A stretch of 64,000 nucleotides of DNA from Methylohalobius crimeensis 10Ki. Lineage in GTDB: Bacteria > Pseudomonadota > Gammaproteobacteria > Methylococcales > Methylothermaceae. Position numbers and translations under genes: made by a program. This document shows, piece after piece, positions 31,286-39,368 of the stretch. The stretch covers positions 1,674,001-1,738,000 of the forward strand of contig NZ_ATXB01000001.1 in the NCBI RefSeq assembly GCF_000421465.1. Direction: 5' to 3'. Within the stretch, counting starts at the first letter, position 1. Each line of letters begins with the position of its first letter. The notes beneath the pieces were generated by a model. That model saw nothing but the letters and a program-made list of their open reading frames with translations, ran no database searches and was not told the DNA's origin.

Positions 31286-32665
31286 TCACTTGACGACGTG
31301 CTCCAAATGGTATTTTTGAATTCGGTAGCGCAGGGTTTCGCGGGTCGTCTTAAGCAGGCGGGCGGCAGCGGTGACGTTGCCGGAGGTCTGAGTCAGGGCG
31401 GTTTCGATGATGCGCCGTTCCATCTCATCCAGGGACAGGCTGCCGTCCAGGGGAAGGCGAACGGTACTGTCGTCGTCCAGGGGAGGTGTCGTCCCCGGGA
31501 GTCCCAGCCATTGGTGGGGGAAAATTTCGTCTTCGGCGAGGAGGACGCAGCGTTCGATCAGGTTGCGAAGTTCACGCACGTTGCCGGGCCAATGGTAACG
31601 TTCGAAGGCCGACCAGGCGGCTTCCGGAATCTCTCGGACGCGTTTGCCGGCTTTGGCGTTGAATTCTTCCACCAGCATGGGTACCAGTATTTGCAGGTCT
31701 TCCTTGCGTTCCCTGAGGGGTGGGATTTCCACTTGAAAGACCGTGAGGCGGTGATATAAATCCCCTCGAAAATGTCCGGTTTCCACTTCTTTGGCCAAAT
31801 CCCGGTTGGAAGCGGCGATGATCTGAACGTCCACTTGGATATCCCGCTCGCCTCCCAGCAGCCGGAAGCGTTTGTCCTCCACCGCCTTGAGCAATTTGGC
31901 CTGAATTCCCGGATCCAGCTCGCCGATTTCGTCCAGAAACAAAGTGCCGCCGTCGGCCTGTTCCAGCAAGCCGTGATGGCGGTTTTTGGCACCGGTGAAG
32001 GCCCCGGGCTCGTAACCGAAAAGCTCCGATTCCACCAGATCTCGAGGAAGGGCGGCGCAGTTGAGCTCGACCCAGGGTCCCTGCCGTCGCAGTCCGTTGT
32101 GGTGAAGCACCCGTGCCGCCAACCCCTTACCGCTCCCGGTCTCGCCTTGGATGACCAGGGAAGAGAAGGGAAGCTGGGCGAGACGTTCGAGCAACTGGCG
32201 CAATTTTACCGTGCGGGGGCTGGCGCCGGCGAACACCGCCGGCGTGTAGCGGGCATTGCCTTGGGCGGCTTCGAAGGCAAGGCGCCGTTGGGCGTGAGCG
32301 CTGCGGGCGGCGCTCTCCAACAGGAGCTGCAGGCGGCTGGGATCGCAGGGTTTTTCCAGGAAATCGTAGGTGCCCAAGCGTAAGGCGCGCACCGAGTCGG
32401 CGACGGTGCCGTAACCGGTAAGAAAGATCCATTCGCATCCGGCATGGTGTCCGCCCAATTTCTCGAAAAAGTCCAGGGCGTTCCCGTCCGGCAGATTCAT
32501 GTCCGACAATACCACCAAGGGCTCAAGTTGTTGATCGTCCAGCAGCTGTCTGGCCTCGCGCAGATTTCGGGTCAGCCAAACCTCCCACTCCAGCTTTCGA
32601 TAATGGTGCGCCAGTTCTTTGCCGAGCAGGATTTCATCTTCGATGATCAGGAGTGAATTGCGCAT
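31286..32665 (-). CDS. Sigma-54-dependent response regulator, NtrC family
   Basis: 459 residues: receiver domain (about 1-120; phospho-acceptor Asp in VLSDMNLPDG, Lys in FLEKPCDP), AAA+ domain (about 150-380) with Walker A GETGSGKG, the sigma-54 contact loop GAFTGA, and Walker B GTLFLDEIGEL, then a Fis-type helix-turn-helix (GNVTAAARLLKTTRETLRYRIQKY). It overlaps the kinase gene by 19 bases. It is the last gene of the block beginning with SulP, whose promoter looks sigma-54 dependent, so it probably controls the whole block. Confidence 0.95.
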   Translation of the reverse strand: MRNSLLIIEDEILLGKELAHHYRKLEWEVWLTRNLREARQLLDDQQLEPLVVLSDMNLPDGNALDFFEKLGGHHAGCEWIFLTGYGTVADSVRALRLGTYDFLEKPCDPSRLQLLLESAARSAHAQRRLAFEAAQGNARYTPAVFAGASPRTVKLRQLLERLAQLPFSSLVIQGETGSGKGLAARVLHHNGLRRQGPWVELNCAALPRDLVESELFGYEPGAFTGAKNRHHGLLEQADGGTLFLDEIGELDPGIQAKLLKAVEDKRFRLLGGERDIQVDVQIIAASNRDLAKEVETGHFRGDLYHRLTVFQVEIPPLRERKEDLQILVPMLVEEFNAKAGKRVREIPEAAWSAFERYHWPGNVRELRNLIERCVLLAEDEIFPHQWLGLPGTTPPLDDDSTVRLPLDGSLSLDEMERRIIETALTQTSGNVTAAARLLKTTRETLRYRIQKYHLEHVVK

Positions 32666-34035
32666 GGTATCTCCACGATGACTCGAGCCCCTTGCGGTTC
32701 AGAGGGAGCCAGTTGCATGCGACCGTCAAGGGAGGAGACGAATCGCTTGACCATCAGCAGACCGAGACCGGTGCCGCCGGCGCGACCGCTGGCGAAGGAG
32801 CGAATACCGTTCTTTAATAGCTCTTCCGGGAAACCGGGGCCGTCGTCGCTGACGGTAAGGACCAGTCGATCTTGGTTTTGGTGGGTTTCGATCCAAATAT
32901 TGCCCGGTTTCTCATTCAGAACCTGGGCGGCGTTCAACACCAGATTGATCAAGGCCTGGCGCAGGCCGGTCTCCGGCAGGCGGGCTTTTACCTCCGGCAT
33001 GCCGCTATAATGAAGTCGGATTGCGTCGGGGACTTGGTATCGAAGGAGCGCTAATATCTCGCGGATAACCGAGTCGATATGGATCTCCTTGATCGGTTCG
33101 GGTTGATGGCGGGCTTGATCCAGCAATTGATTCAGATGCCGTCCCAGGCGATCCAGTTCGGTAATGATGAGATTGAAACGTTGTTGGTTTTCCGGGTCGG
33201 CGCACTCGGCGCGCAAATTGTGGAGCGCCAATTGGATGCCGGCCAAGGGATTGCGCAGCTCATGCGCGATGCCGGCGGCCACTTCGCCCACCGCCGCCAG
33301 ACGCTCGGCCCGGGCCAGGTCCTGGCTTTGGGCCAGCAAAGTGCGGGCGGCGGCGCTGACTTGCGCCTCCAGGGAGCGAGTATGTGCCTGACGGGCCTGC
33401 TCCAGGGCGGCCAAGCGGGTCACCATGCGGTTGTAATTGGAGATGAGCGTGCTCCAGGGCGGGACCTTTTCCGGAATCGGGATCGGTTCGAAGCGACCTT
33501 CCTCGAGACGGAGCAGGAGCTTGCTCATTTTTTTGAGGGGAGTAAACACCCAATGTTTGGCCAGCAGGATCCCCAGCCCCAGGAGCACGATCAATGCGGC
33601 GGTTCCCATCAAGGCTGCTTCCAGTTCCAGGTGGGTATCGTAAACCACCTTGGCCAAGAGGTTGCGTTCGTTGGTGTTTTCCTGTTCCAGTAAGTTTTGA
33701 AGACCTTGTATCGCCGCTTCCAGCCGCTCTTGGGTGGGGCGTTCCAGAAGGCGTTGCATGGGCGAAACCGGTAGTTGCAACCTTCCCCTCGCCAATTTCG
33801 ATAATTCGGCTTGCAGGCGGTCCCGTTCGGCTGAGTGGATGGTGTCGGATGATAGTTGCTGGAGACGATGTTCGATGGCTTGGAGGCGATTGACTTGGCC
33901 GACGGTTTGTTCGACCTGGTGGATTCGTTCCAGATTGCGCCAGGTCAACGCGACGAAGGCGGTGAGCACCAGCAGGAGCGCTAAGGTTAGAATCGCGCCG
34001 CTGATCAGAATCGGCCGATAAAGTAAAAGTCTCAC
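32647..34035 (-). CDS. Sensor histidine kinase
   Basis: 462 residues. A first helix (about 8-30), a periplasmic helical sensor part (about 31-140), a second helix (about 142-162), a HAMP-like linker, then the kinase: H-box GIAHELRNPLAGIQLALHNL, N-box ALINLVLNAAQVL, G1 DDGPGF and G2 GTGLGL. The sensor shows no named domain, only a helical bundle of the four-helix type. It begins 35 bases after the small-subunit gene stop, so it is read with the complex. Signal unknown; the neighbours suggest membrane energetics or inorganic carbon. Confidence 0.93.
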   Translation of the reverse strand: MRLLLYRPILISGAILTLALLLVLTAFVALTWRNLERIHQVEQTVGQVNRLQAIEHRLQQLSSDTIHSAERDRLQAELSKLARGRLQLPVSPMQRLLERPTQERLEAAIQGLQNLLEQENTNERNLLAKVVYDTHLELEAALMGTAALIVLLGLGILLAKHWVFTPLKKMSKLLLRLEEGRFEPIPIPEKVPPWSTLISNYNRMVTRLAALEQARQAHTRSLEAQVSAAARTLLAQSQDLARAERLAAVGEVAAGIAHELRNPLAGIQLALHNLRAECADPENQQRFNLIITELDRLGRHLNQLLDQARHQPEPIKEIHIDSVIREILALLRYQVPDAIRLHYSGMPEVKARLPETGLRQALINLVLNAAQVLNEKPGNIWIETHQNQDRLVLTVSDDGPGFPEELLKNGIRSFASGRAGGTGLGLLMVKRFVSSLDGRMQLAPSEPQGARVIVEIPCAIHS

Positions 34036-34070
34036 GAGTTCCAGATTATCGATTGAAAAATGAATCGATT

Positions 34071-34628
34071 TTACGGCCCAAGTGATTTTTCCAAAAGTTG
34101 GTCACATTTCTTTCCGTTGTTGTCGATCGCAGAAAGTATTCCCGCCAGTAAAGTCGCAGGCGAAGGCGGGCATCCGGGTATTTTGACGTCCACCGGGATG
34201 ACGTTTTCCACCGCGCCGCAACTGGCGTAAGAGACGCCGAATTCGCCGCCGCACCCGGCGCAGTCGCCACAGGCGATCACCCATTTGGGAGCGGGCATGG
34301 CGGTGTAGGCTCGTTTGAGGGCCGCCTCCATATGCCGGGAAACCGGCCCGGTCACCAAAAGGATGTCGGCATGGCGAGGAGAGGCGACAAAATGAACCCC
34401 CAAGCGTTCGATGTCGTAATACACGTTATTGAGGGCGTGGATTTCCAATTCACAGCCGTTGCAGGAGCCGGCATCCACCTCGCGGATGGCCAGGCTGCCG
34501 GCGAATTTCCGGTCCACCCGGCGTTTGACTTCGATGCCCAGGGTTTCCACCTCCGGGTCGCGCAACAGCTTTTTGACCGATTCGGTCTTGATGCCGGTCT
34601 TGAGGATTTTCGGGTAAAGTAGCCGCAT
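34071..34628 (-). CDS. hyfI: NuoB/HyfI-type small subunit of hydrogenase-4-like complex
   Basis: 185 residues. Ligands for the proximal [4Fe-4S] cluster are seen in GSCNGCELEIHALNN, the GDCAGCGGEFGVSYASCG stretch and IPGCPPSP, as in NuoB, HycG and HyfI. The first 45 residues are a basic extension. Cysteines are complete here, in contrast to the large subunit. Gene order with its neighbours (B-C-E-F-G-I) matches E. coli hyf minus A, D, H and J. ATG 34628, 33 bases after the large-subunit stop. Confidence 0.9.
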   Translation of the reverse strand: MRLLYPKILKTGIKTESVKKLLRDPEVETLGIEVKRRVDRKFAGSLAIREVDAGSCNGCELEIHALNNVYYDIERLGVHFVASPRHADILLVTGPVSRHMEAALKRAYTAMPAPKWVIACGDCAGCGGEFGVSYASCGAVENVIPVDVKIPGCPPSPATLLAGILSAIDNNGKKCDQLLEKSLGP

Positions 34629-34661
34629 GAGGGTTCTCTTGATTGATCCTGGATACTCTTT

Positions 34662-36266
34662 CTACAAATCCGCGCCCGAATAGGAACCGTTGATCGATTT
34701 GTTGCATACCGGAAAGTCCGGCACGATGTTGTCCAGGATCAACTGTTCCAGGGCCGGCCAGTTGAGCCAACTGGGATCGCGCGGGAAATATCGGTCGATC
34801 AGGCCGCCTTCGCCGAAGCGGACATAGGCGACGGTTTCGCCCCGCCAGCCTTCCACGATACCCAAGCCTTCGGCGCCGGCCTCAGGGGGGCGCCATTTCG
34901 TGCGGGTCGCCCCGTCGGGAAGCCGCCCCTGCAGGACCCGTAACAGGCGCATCGCGATCCGGATCTCCTTGTAGCGGACCCAAAAACGCGAACCCACATC
35001 CCCGCTTTCCTCCACCGGCACCTTGACCGTCAACTGATCGTAGGGGGGATAAGCCGCGTTGCGGCGTACGTCGAAGTCCTGGCCGGAGGCGCGGCCCACG
35101 TATCCCAGGCAACCGAGATCGGCGGCAACTGCGGCCGACAGGACGCCGGTGGTGTATAGGCGGTCGCCAAGGGAAGCGTTGCGATCGACGATCGTCAATA
35201 GCTCATCCAGTTCTCGTCCCAGTTGGGTCAGCGCGGCGTCAAACGGTTGAACTTGGGCGGGATCGAGATCGATATTCACCCCGCCCGGCACGATCCGGTC
35301 CATCAGCAGGCGGTGACCGAATACGGCCCGGTTGTCCCTGAGCCAATTCTCGCGCAGCCGGCCGAACTGATAGTGGGCGAACGCGAATCCCACGTCGTTG
35401 CAGATCGCTCCCAGGTCCCCGAGATGATTGCCGATCCGCTCGCGCTCGGCGAGGATCGCGCGCAGGAAGGCCGCGCGCGGCGGGATCTCGATCCCCGAGG
35501 CCCGCTCGCACGCCATGGCCGCGGCGAAGGCGTGGCCCACGGTGGTGTCGCCGGAGACCCGCCCGGCCAGTTTGACCAATCCTGCCGCGTCGCGGCTTTC
35601 GGCGATTTTCTCGATGCCCTTGTGGACGTAGCCGAAACGTTCCTCGAGGTTGAGGACGGTCTCGCCCACCGCCTGGAAGCGGAAATGGCCGGGTTCGATG
35701 ATGCCGGCATGGATTGGTCCCACCGGAATTTCATAGACGCCGGCGCCCTTGGCCTGGATAAAAGGATAATCCTTGTCCGGCGGCGTCTCTTGCCGCCCGC
35801 TATCCGGATCGGCAAGCCGATCGCCGGAAGCGGGATAATCCTTGCGCAGCGGATGGACGTGTTCCGCCCACGCTTGGTGGCGGGTCCAGCGGCGCGCATC
35901 GGGATGATCGGTGAAGCGGACGCCGAGTAGATCCCGGCTGTGGCGCTCGCTGCGGTCGGCGGCGGGATAATGGGGGGCCTGGGAGGGCAGTTCCGGCTTT
36001 TCCGCCGGCACCTCGGTTCTTAGCAGCAGATAGCGTCCGTTCAGCTCCAGCAGGGCATTGATGCGCAGGCACTCGGTTAGGTCTTCCCCCCACCCGGTGC
36101 TCCAGCGCAAGCCGCGGGCTTTAGCCGCAAGCGCGCACCGGCCCCAGTCGGCCGCAGGAACGGCGAGGATTTCCGCAGGGGGCAGGGGGCTTCCCCTTTT
36201 CAAAGCAATCCCTTCGTTTTCCAGGGTGGAGAGAAAATCCGGCAGGGAGTGTTCCTTTTGTGTCAT
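34662..36266 (-). CDS. hyfG: NuoCD/HyfG-type large subunit lacking NiFe-ligand cysteines
   Basis: 534 residues: an N-terminal NuoC-like domain (about 1-150, with HPLRKDYP near its end) joined to a NuoD/hydrogenase large-subunit domain (about 185-534; YVHKGIEKIAESRDAAGL, ERERIGNHLGDLGAIC). In NiFe enzymes the metal is held by two CxxC pairs. Here the first reads RVSGDTTVGH and the second region reads NKSINGSYSGAD, so all four Cys are gone. It cannot hold a NiFe centre, which places the complex with the 'energy-converting hydrogenase-related' (Ehr) group. I took ATG 36266 (MTQKEHSLP), overlapping the upstream gene by ATGA; the frame extends to 36500 without meaning. Confidence 0.9.
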   Translation of the reverse strand: MTQKEHSLPDFLSTLENEGIALKRGSPLPPAEILAVPAADWGRCALAAKARGLRWSTGWGEDLTECLRINALLELNGRYLLLRTEVPAEKPELPSQAPHYPAADRSERHSRDLLGVRFTDHPDARRWTRHQAWAEHVHPLRKDYPASGDRLADPDSGRQETPPDKDYPFIQAKGAGVYEIPVGPIHAGIIEPGHFRFQAVGETVLNLEERFGYVHKGIEKIAESRDAAGLVKLAGRVSGDTTVGHAFAAAMACERASGIEIPPRAAFLRAILAERERIGNHLGDLGAICNDVGFAFAHYQFGRLRENWLRDNRAVFGHRLLMDRIVPGGVNIDLDPAQVQPFDAALTQLGRELDELLTIVDRNASLGDRLYTTGVLSAAVAADLGCLGYVGRASGQDFDVRRNAAYPPYDQLTVKVPVEESGDVGSRFWVRYKEIRIAMRLLRVLQGRLPDGATRTKWRPPEAGAEGLGIVEGWRGETVAYVRFGEGGLIDRYFPRDPSWLNWPALEQLILDNIVPDFPVCNKSINGSYSGADL

Positions 36267-37738
36267 CGGGGGATATCTCCGCTGATCAGTTGAGCCGCAT
36301 GATCGAACCAGTTCGCCAGGACGTCGGGAATGGCCAGTCCCAACCACAAAACCAGGGTCAGATGAATGAAGACCGGTAGCATGTTCGCCCGGACCGGTTG
36401 CTGGTTTTCCGGCCTTGCCCCGTATACCATCGGATGCAGATGCTTGAACAGGCCGGCGAAGGCGATCCCGATGCCGGCCAAAACCGGCAGGGTCAGCCAC
36501 GGGAAGGATTTCATGGTGGCCACCAGCACCAGGAATTCACTCACGAACACCCCGAATGGCGGAAAACCGGCAATCGCCAGGGTTCCGATGAGCAGTCCCC
36601 AACCCACCGCCGGCTGGGTGGCGAGCAGGCCGCGGATTTTGGGTATGAACTGCGTGCCGGCGATATGCGAGGCGTGACCGACGGTGACGAAGATCGACGA
36701 TTTGGTCAGGGAATGGGTGGTCATGTGCATCAGCGCGGCGAAGGTGGCCAGGGGTGTGCCGATGCCGAAGGCGAAGGTCATCATGCCCATATGCTCGATG
36801 GAGGAATAACTGAACAGGCGTTTGATGTCCCGCTGGCGGTGGAGAAACAGCGCCGCCACCAGAAAGGAGATCAGCCCGAAACCCATCATCAGAAACCCTG
36901 CGAGATTATCGGACAAGGCTTGATCGACGATCATCTTGCTGCGCACGATCGCATACAGGGCATCGTTGAGCAGCAACCCCGACAGAATGGCCGACATGGG
37001 CGTGGGGCCTTCCGAGTGGGCGTCCGGCAGCCAGCTATGCATGGGCACCAGACCCACCTTGGTGCCGTATCCCACCAGTAAAAACACGAAGGCGATCTTC
37101 ATCACCGTCGGATCGAGCTCGGCGGCGTGGGTATAGAGGGTGGTCCAGGTGAGCGCCTTGCCGCCGATGCCCAACACCTGGGAAGCGGCGAAGTAAAGCA
37201 AAATGGTTCCAAACAGGGCCTGGGCGATGCCGACGCCGCAGAGAATGAAGTATTTCCATGCCGCTTCCACCGATTCCGGCGTCCGGTAAAGGCTGACCAG
37301 GAGTACCGTGGCCAGGGTCGCGCCTTCCATCGCCACCCACAAGATGCCCATGTTGTTGGTGACCAGAATCAGGTACATGGCGAGCATGAAAGCCTGATAC
37401 ATGGCGTAATAGAGCCTGAGTCGCCGATGGGTCAAGCGACCGATTTCGCGTTCATGTTCCATGTAGGGGGCGGAGAAGATTCCGGTGGTCAGTCCCACCA
37501 GGGCGGTGAGGACGATCAGATAAACGCTGAAGGAATCCACCATCCACCAACGGTCCGCCGACAGGAAGGTGCCCATACGGAGGACGGCCGCCGCCAGAAT
37601 CAGCGAGACGACGAAGGTGGCGGTGTTGAGGAGATTGTTGATACGCGCCGCCATGGGGCGGTCACCCAGCCACGCCAAGCCGAATACCCCCCCCAGAGGA
37701 ATCAAAAGAAGCCCGTACAATGCAATCATTGCAATCAT
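36263..37738 (-). CDS. hyfF: HyfF/NuoN-like proton-pumping membrane subunit
   Basis: 491 residues, about 14 membrane helices, Proton_antipo_M domain. Antiporter-type segments include FLLVGYGTKVGLVPMHSWLPDAHSEGPTPMSAILSG (with the conserved Lys and His) and RLFSYSSIEHMGMMTFAFG. This is one of the two large pump-like subunits of the complex. ATG 37738 overlaps the hyfE stop by ATGA. Confidence 0.93.
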   Translation of the reverse strand: MIAMIALYGLLLIPLGGVFGLAWLGDRPMAARINNLLNTATFVVSLILAAAVLRMGTFLSADRWWMVDSFSVYLIVLTALVGLTTGIFSAPYMEHEREIGRLTHRRLRLYYAMYQAFMLAMYLILVTNNMGILWVAMEGATLATVLLVSLYRTPESVEAAWKYFILCGVGIAQALFGTILLYFAASQVLGIGGKALTWTTLYTHAAELDPTVMKIAFVFLLVGYGTKVGLVPMHSWLPDAHSEGPTPMSAILSGLLLNDALYAIVRSKMIVDQALSDNLAGFLMMGFGLISFLVAALFLHRQRDIKRLFSYSSIEHMGMMTFAFGIGTPLATFAALMHMTTHSLTKSSIFVTVGHASHIAGTQFIPKIRGLLATQPAVGWGLLIGTLAIAGFPPFGVFVSEFLVLVATMKSFPWLTLPVLAGIGIAFAGLFKHLHPMVYGARPENQQPVRANMLPVFIHLTLVLWLGLAIPDVLANWFDHAAQLISGDIPR

Positions 37739-38427
37739 TTTTCTTCCTCGCCTTCATACAGATGGCTCAGGCGGTTGAGCCGGTCCACGTCCAGAGAGTC
37801 GATGCTTTCGCGGATCTGGAAGAAAAACACCCCGAAAATGACCGCCCCCACCATGACGTCGAAAGCGATCCCCAATTCCACCACCAGCGGCATGCCGTAG
37901 GTGGACACCACCGCCAGGAAGAACAGGGCGTTTTCCATCGCCATGAATCCGATGACGTGACTGATCGCCTGGCGGTGGGAAATCATCAGCAACATGCCCA
38001 ACAGGAACGAGGCGGTGCTGGTGGCGATGATATTGCGGGTACTCAGTTCCGACAGATGGATCGCCGGCAGGATAATGTAGTAACTGAACACCATGAGCGA
38101 GGCTGCGCCCAACAGAAGCCCCAAGGGACGGATGACCCGGTCTTCCTGGCGATGGAGGCCCAATCGCACAATGAACCAGTGGAGCATGAACGGAATCAGC
38201 GCCGCTTTCAAAACCAGGGTCAGCCCGGCCGAAATGAACAGGTGCGGGGTGGCATGCACAAATCCCACCAGGGCCGTCGTTGCCGCGAGCAGCCCGCCCT
38301 GGAGCGCGAACAATTTGACCAGGTTCACCAGACGGGTTTGGGCCAGCATGACAAACGAGGTGAACAGCACCAACGCCGCCAGGAGAAACACCGTTTGGTC
38401 GTATATCGGATTCAACGCTTCTTCCAT
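37735..38427 (-). CDS. hyfE: HyfE-like membrane subunit
   Basis: 230 residues, six to seven membrane helices, with the NuoK-like part in the C-terminal half (GFMAMENALFFLAVVSTYGMPLVVELGIAFD, read in parts, with its conserved Glu residues). It corresponds to HyfE of hydrogenase-4. I take the ATG at 38427 (MEEALNPIY), which shares a base with the hyfC stop (TGATG); an upstream TTG at 38430 would add one Met. Confidence 0.9.
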   Translation of the reverse strand: MEEALNPIYDQTVFLLAALVLFTSFVMLAQTRLVNLVKLFALQGGLLAATTALVGFVHATPHLFISAGLTLVLKAALIPFMLHWFIVRLGLHRQEDRVIRPLGLLLGAASLMVFSYYIILPAIHLSELSTRNIIATSTASFLLGMLLMISHRQAISHVIGFMAMENALFFLAVVSTYGMPLVVELGIAFDVMVGAVIFGVFFFQIRESIDSLDVDRLNRLSHLYEGEEEK

Positions 38428-39368
38428 CAACCGACCTCCAAAATCACGTGGGTGAGCATGCCGAGCAAAGCGAGCAGGTAAGCGAATCCCAAAAACAGGG
38501 GCGCCCGAAACAGACGCATCTTGGCCAAAGCGGCTTCCGCCAGGACCAATATCACGGCGAGTGCGGCTAGTTTAAGGGTGATAATCAAAGCCCCCCGGCC
38601 CAGTTCGGGAAGAGCGAAGGTTTCGGCCAATCCCTGGGGAATGAAGATGTTTGCCAGCAAAACCGCGTAGATCATCAACCGGATCTGGGCCGCCCATTCG
38701 ATCAAGGCCAGATGGCGGCCGCTGTATTCCAAAATCATCGCCTCATGGATCATGGTCAGTTCCAGGTGGGTGGCGGGGTTGTCCACCGGAATCCGTCCGG
38801 TTTCGGCGACGGTGACCAGCGCGAGTCCCAATCCGGCGAACAGGAATGAAGGTCGGACCATTAAAGGTTGATGCAGCAGGGATTCGATCGCCGCCGACAA
38901 ATTGGTGGTGGACATGGAGACCGCCAGGGTGAACACCGCCATCAACATGGCCGGTTCGGCGAGCGAGGCGATGGTCATCTCCCGTGAAGCCCCCATGCCG
39001 CCGAAGGCGGTGCCGATATCGAGTCCGGCAAGGGCCTGGAAGAAACGGGCCAGAGCGAAGAATCCCACCAGCACGATCACGTCGGCCATGGCCGAGGTCG
39101 GCAGGTGGACCGCCATCAGCGGGACGATGGTGGCGGCGAGCACCGCGACGGCGAAAATGAGGTAAGGCGCCAGATAAAAAACCCAAGACGCCCCCTCGGC
39201 GGCCACGGTTTCCTTGCGCAGCAGCTTGGCCAGATCCCGATAGGGTTGCAGCAGCGAAGGCGCCCGGCGGTTCTGGGACCAGCATTTCAGTTTCTTGATC
39301 CAACCCGAAAGCAAGGGAGCGGCGGCTACGAACAGTAATACTTGAACCAAGTTCAACAACCAAGCCAT
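38427..39368 (-). CDS. hyfC: HyfC/NuoH-like membrane subunit
   Basis: 313 residues, about eight helices, NADHdh/NuoH family. Family segments are QPYRDLAKLLRKETV, FQALAGLDIGTAFGGMGASREM and ETGRIPVDNPATHLELTMIHEAMILEYSG (read in parts), which links the peripheral arm to the membrane arm. The ATG at 39368 shares a base with the hyfB stop (TGATG). The frame is open to 39509 and has an ATG at 39383 that would add five residues. Confidence 0.92.
   Translation of the reverse strand: MAWLLNLVQVLLFVAAAPLLSGWIKKLKCWSQNRRAPSLLQPYRDLAKLLRKETVAAEGASWVFYLAPYLIFAVAVLAATIVPLMAVHLPTSAMADVIVLVGFFALARFFQALAGLDIGTAFGGMGASREMTIASLAEPAMLMAVFTLAVSMSTTNLSAAIESLLHQPLMVRPSFLFAGLGLALVTVAETGRIPVDNPATHLELTMIHEAMILEYSGRHLALIEWAAQIRLMIYAVLLANIFIPQGLAETFALPELGRGALIITLKLAALAVILVLAEAALAKMRLFRAPLFLGFAYLLALLGMLTHVILEVG

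Noticed and set aside
34662-36266. Functional NiFe hydrogenase or formate hydrogenlyase
   Set aside because: The NiFe cysteines are missing and no maturation, ferredoxin-type or formate dehydrogenase genes are nearby.
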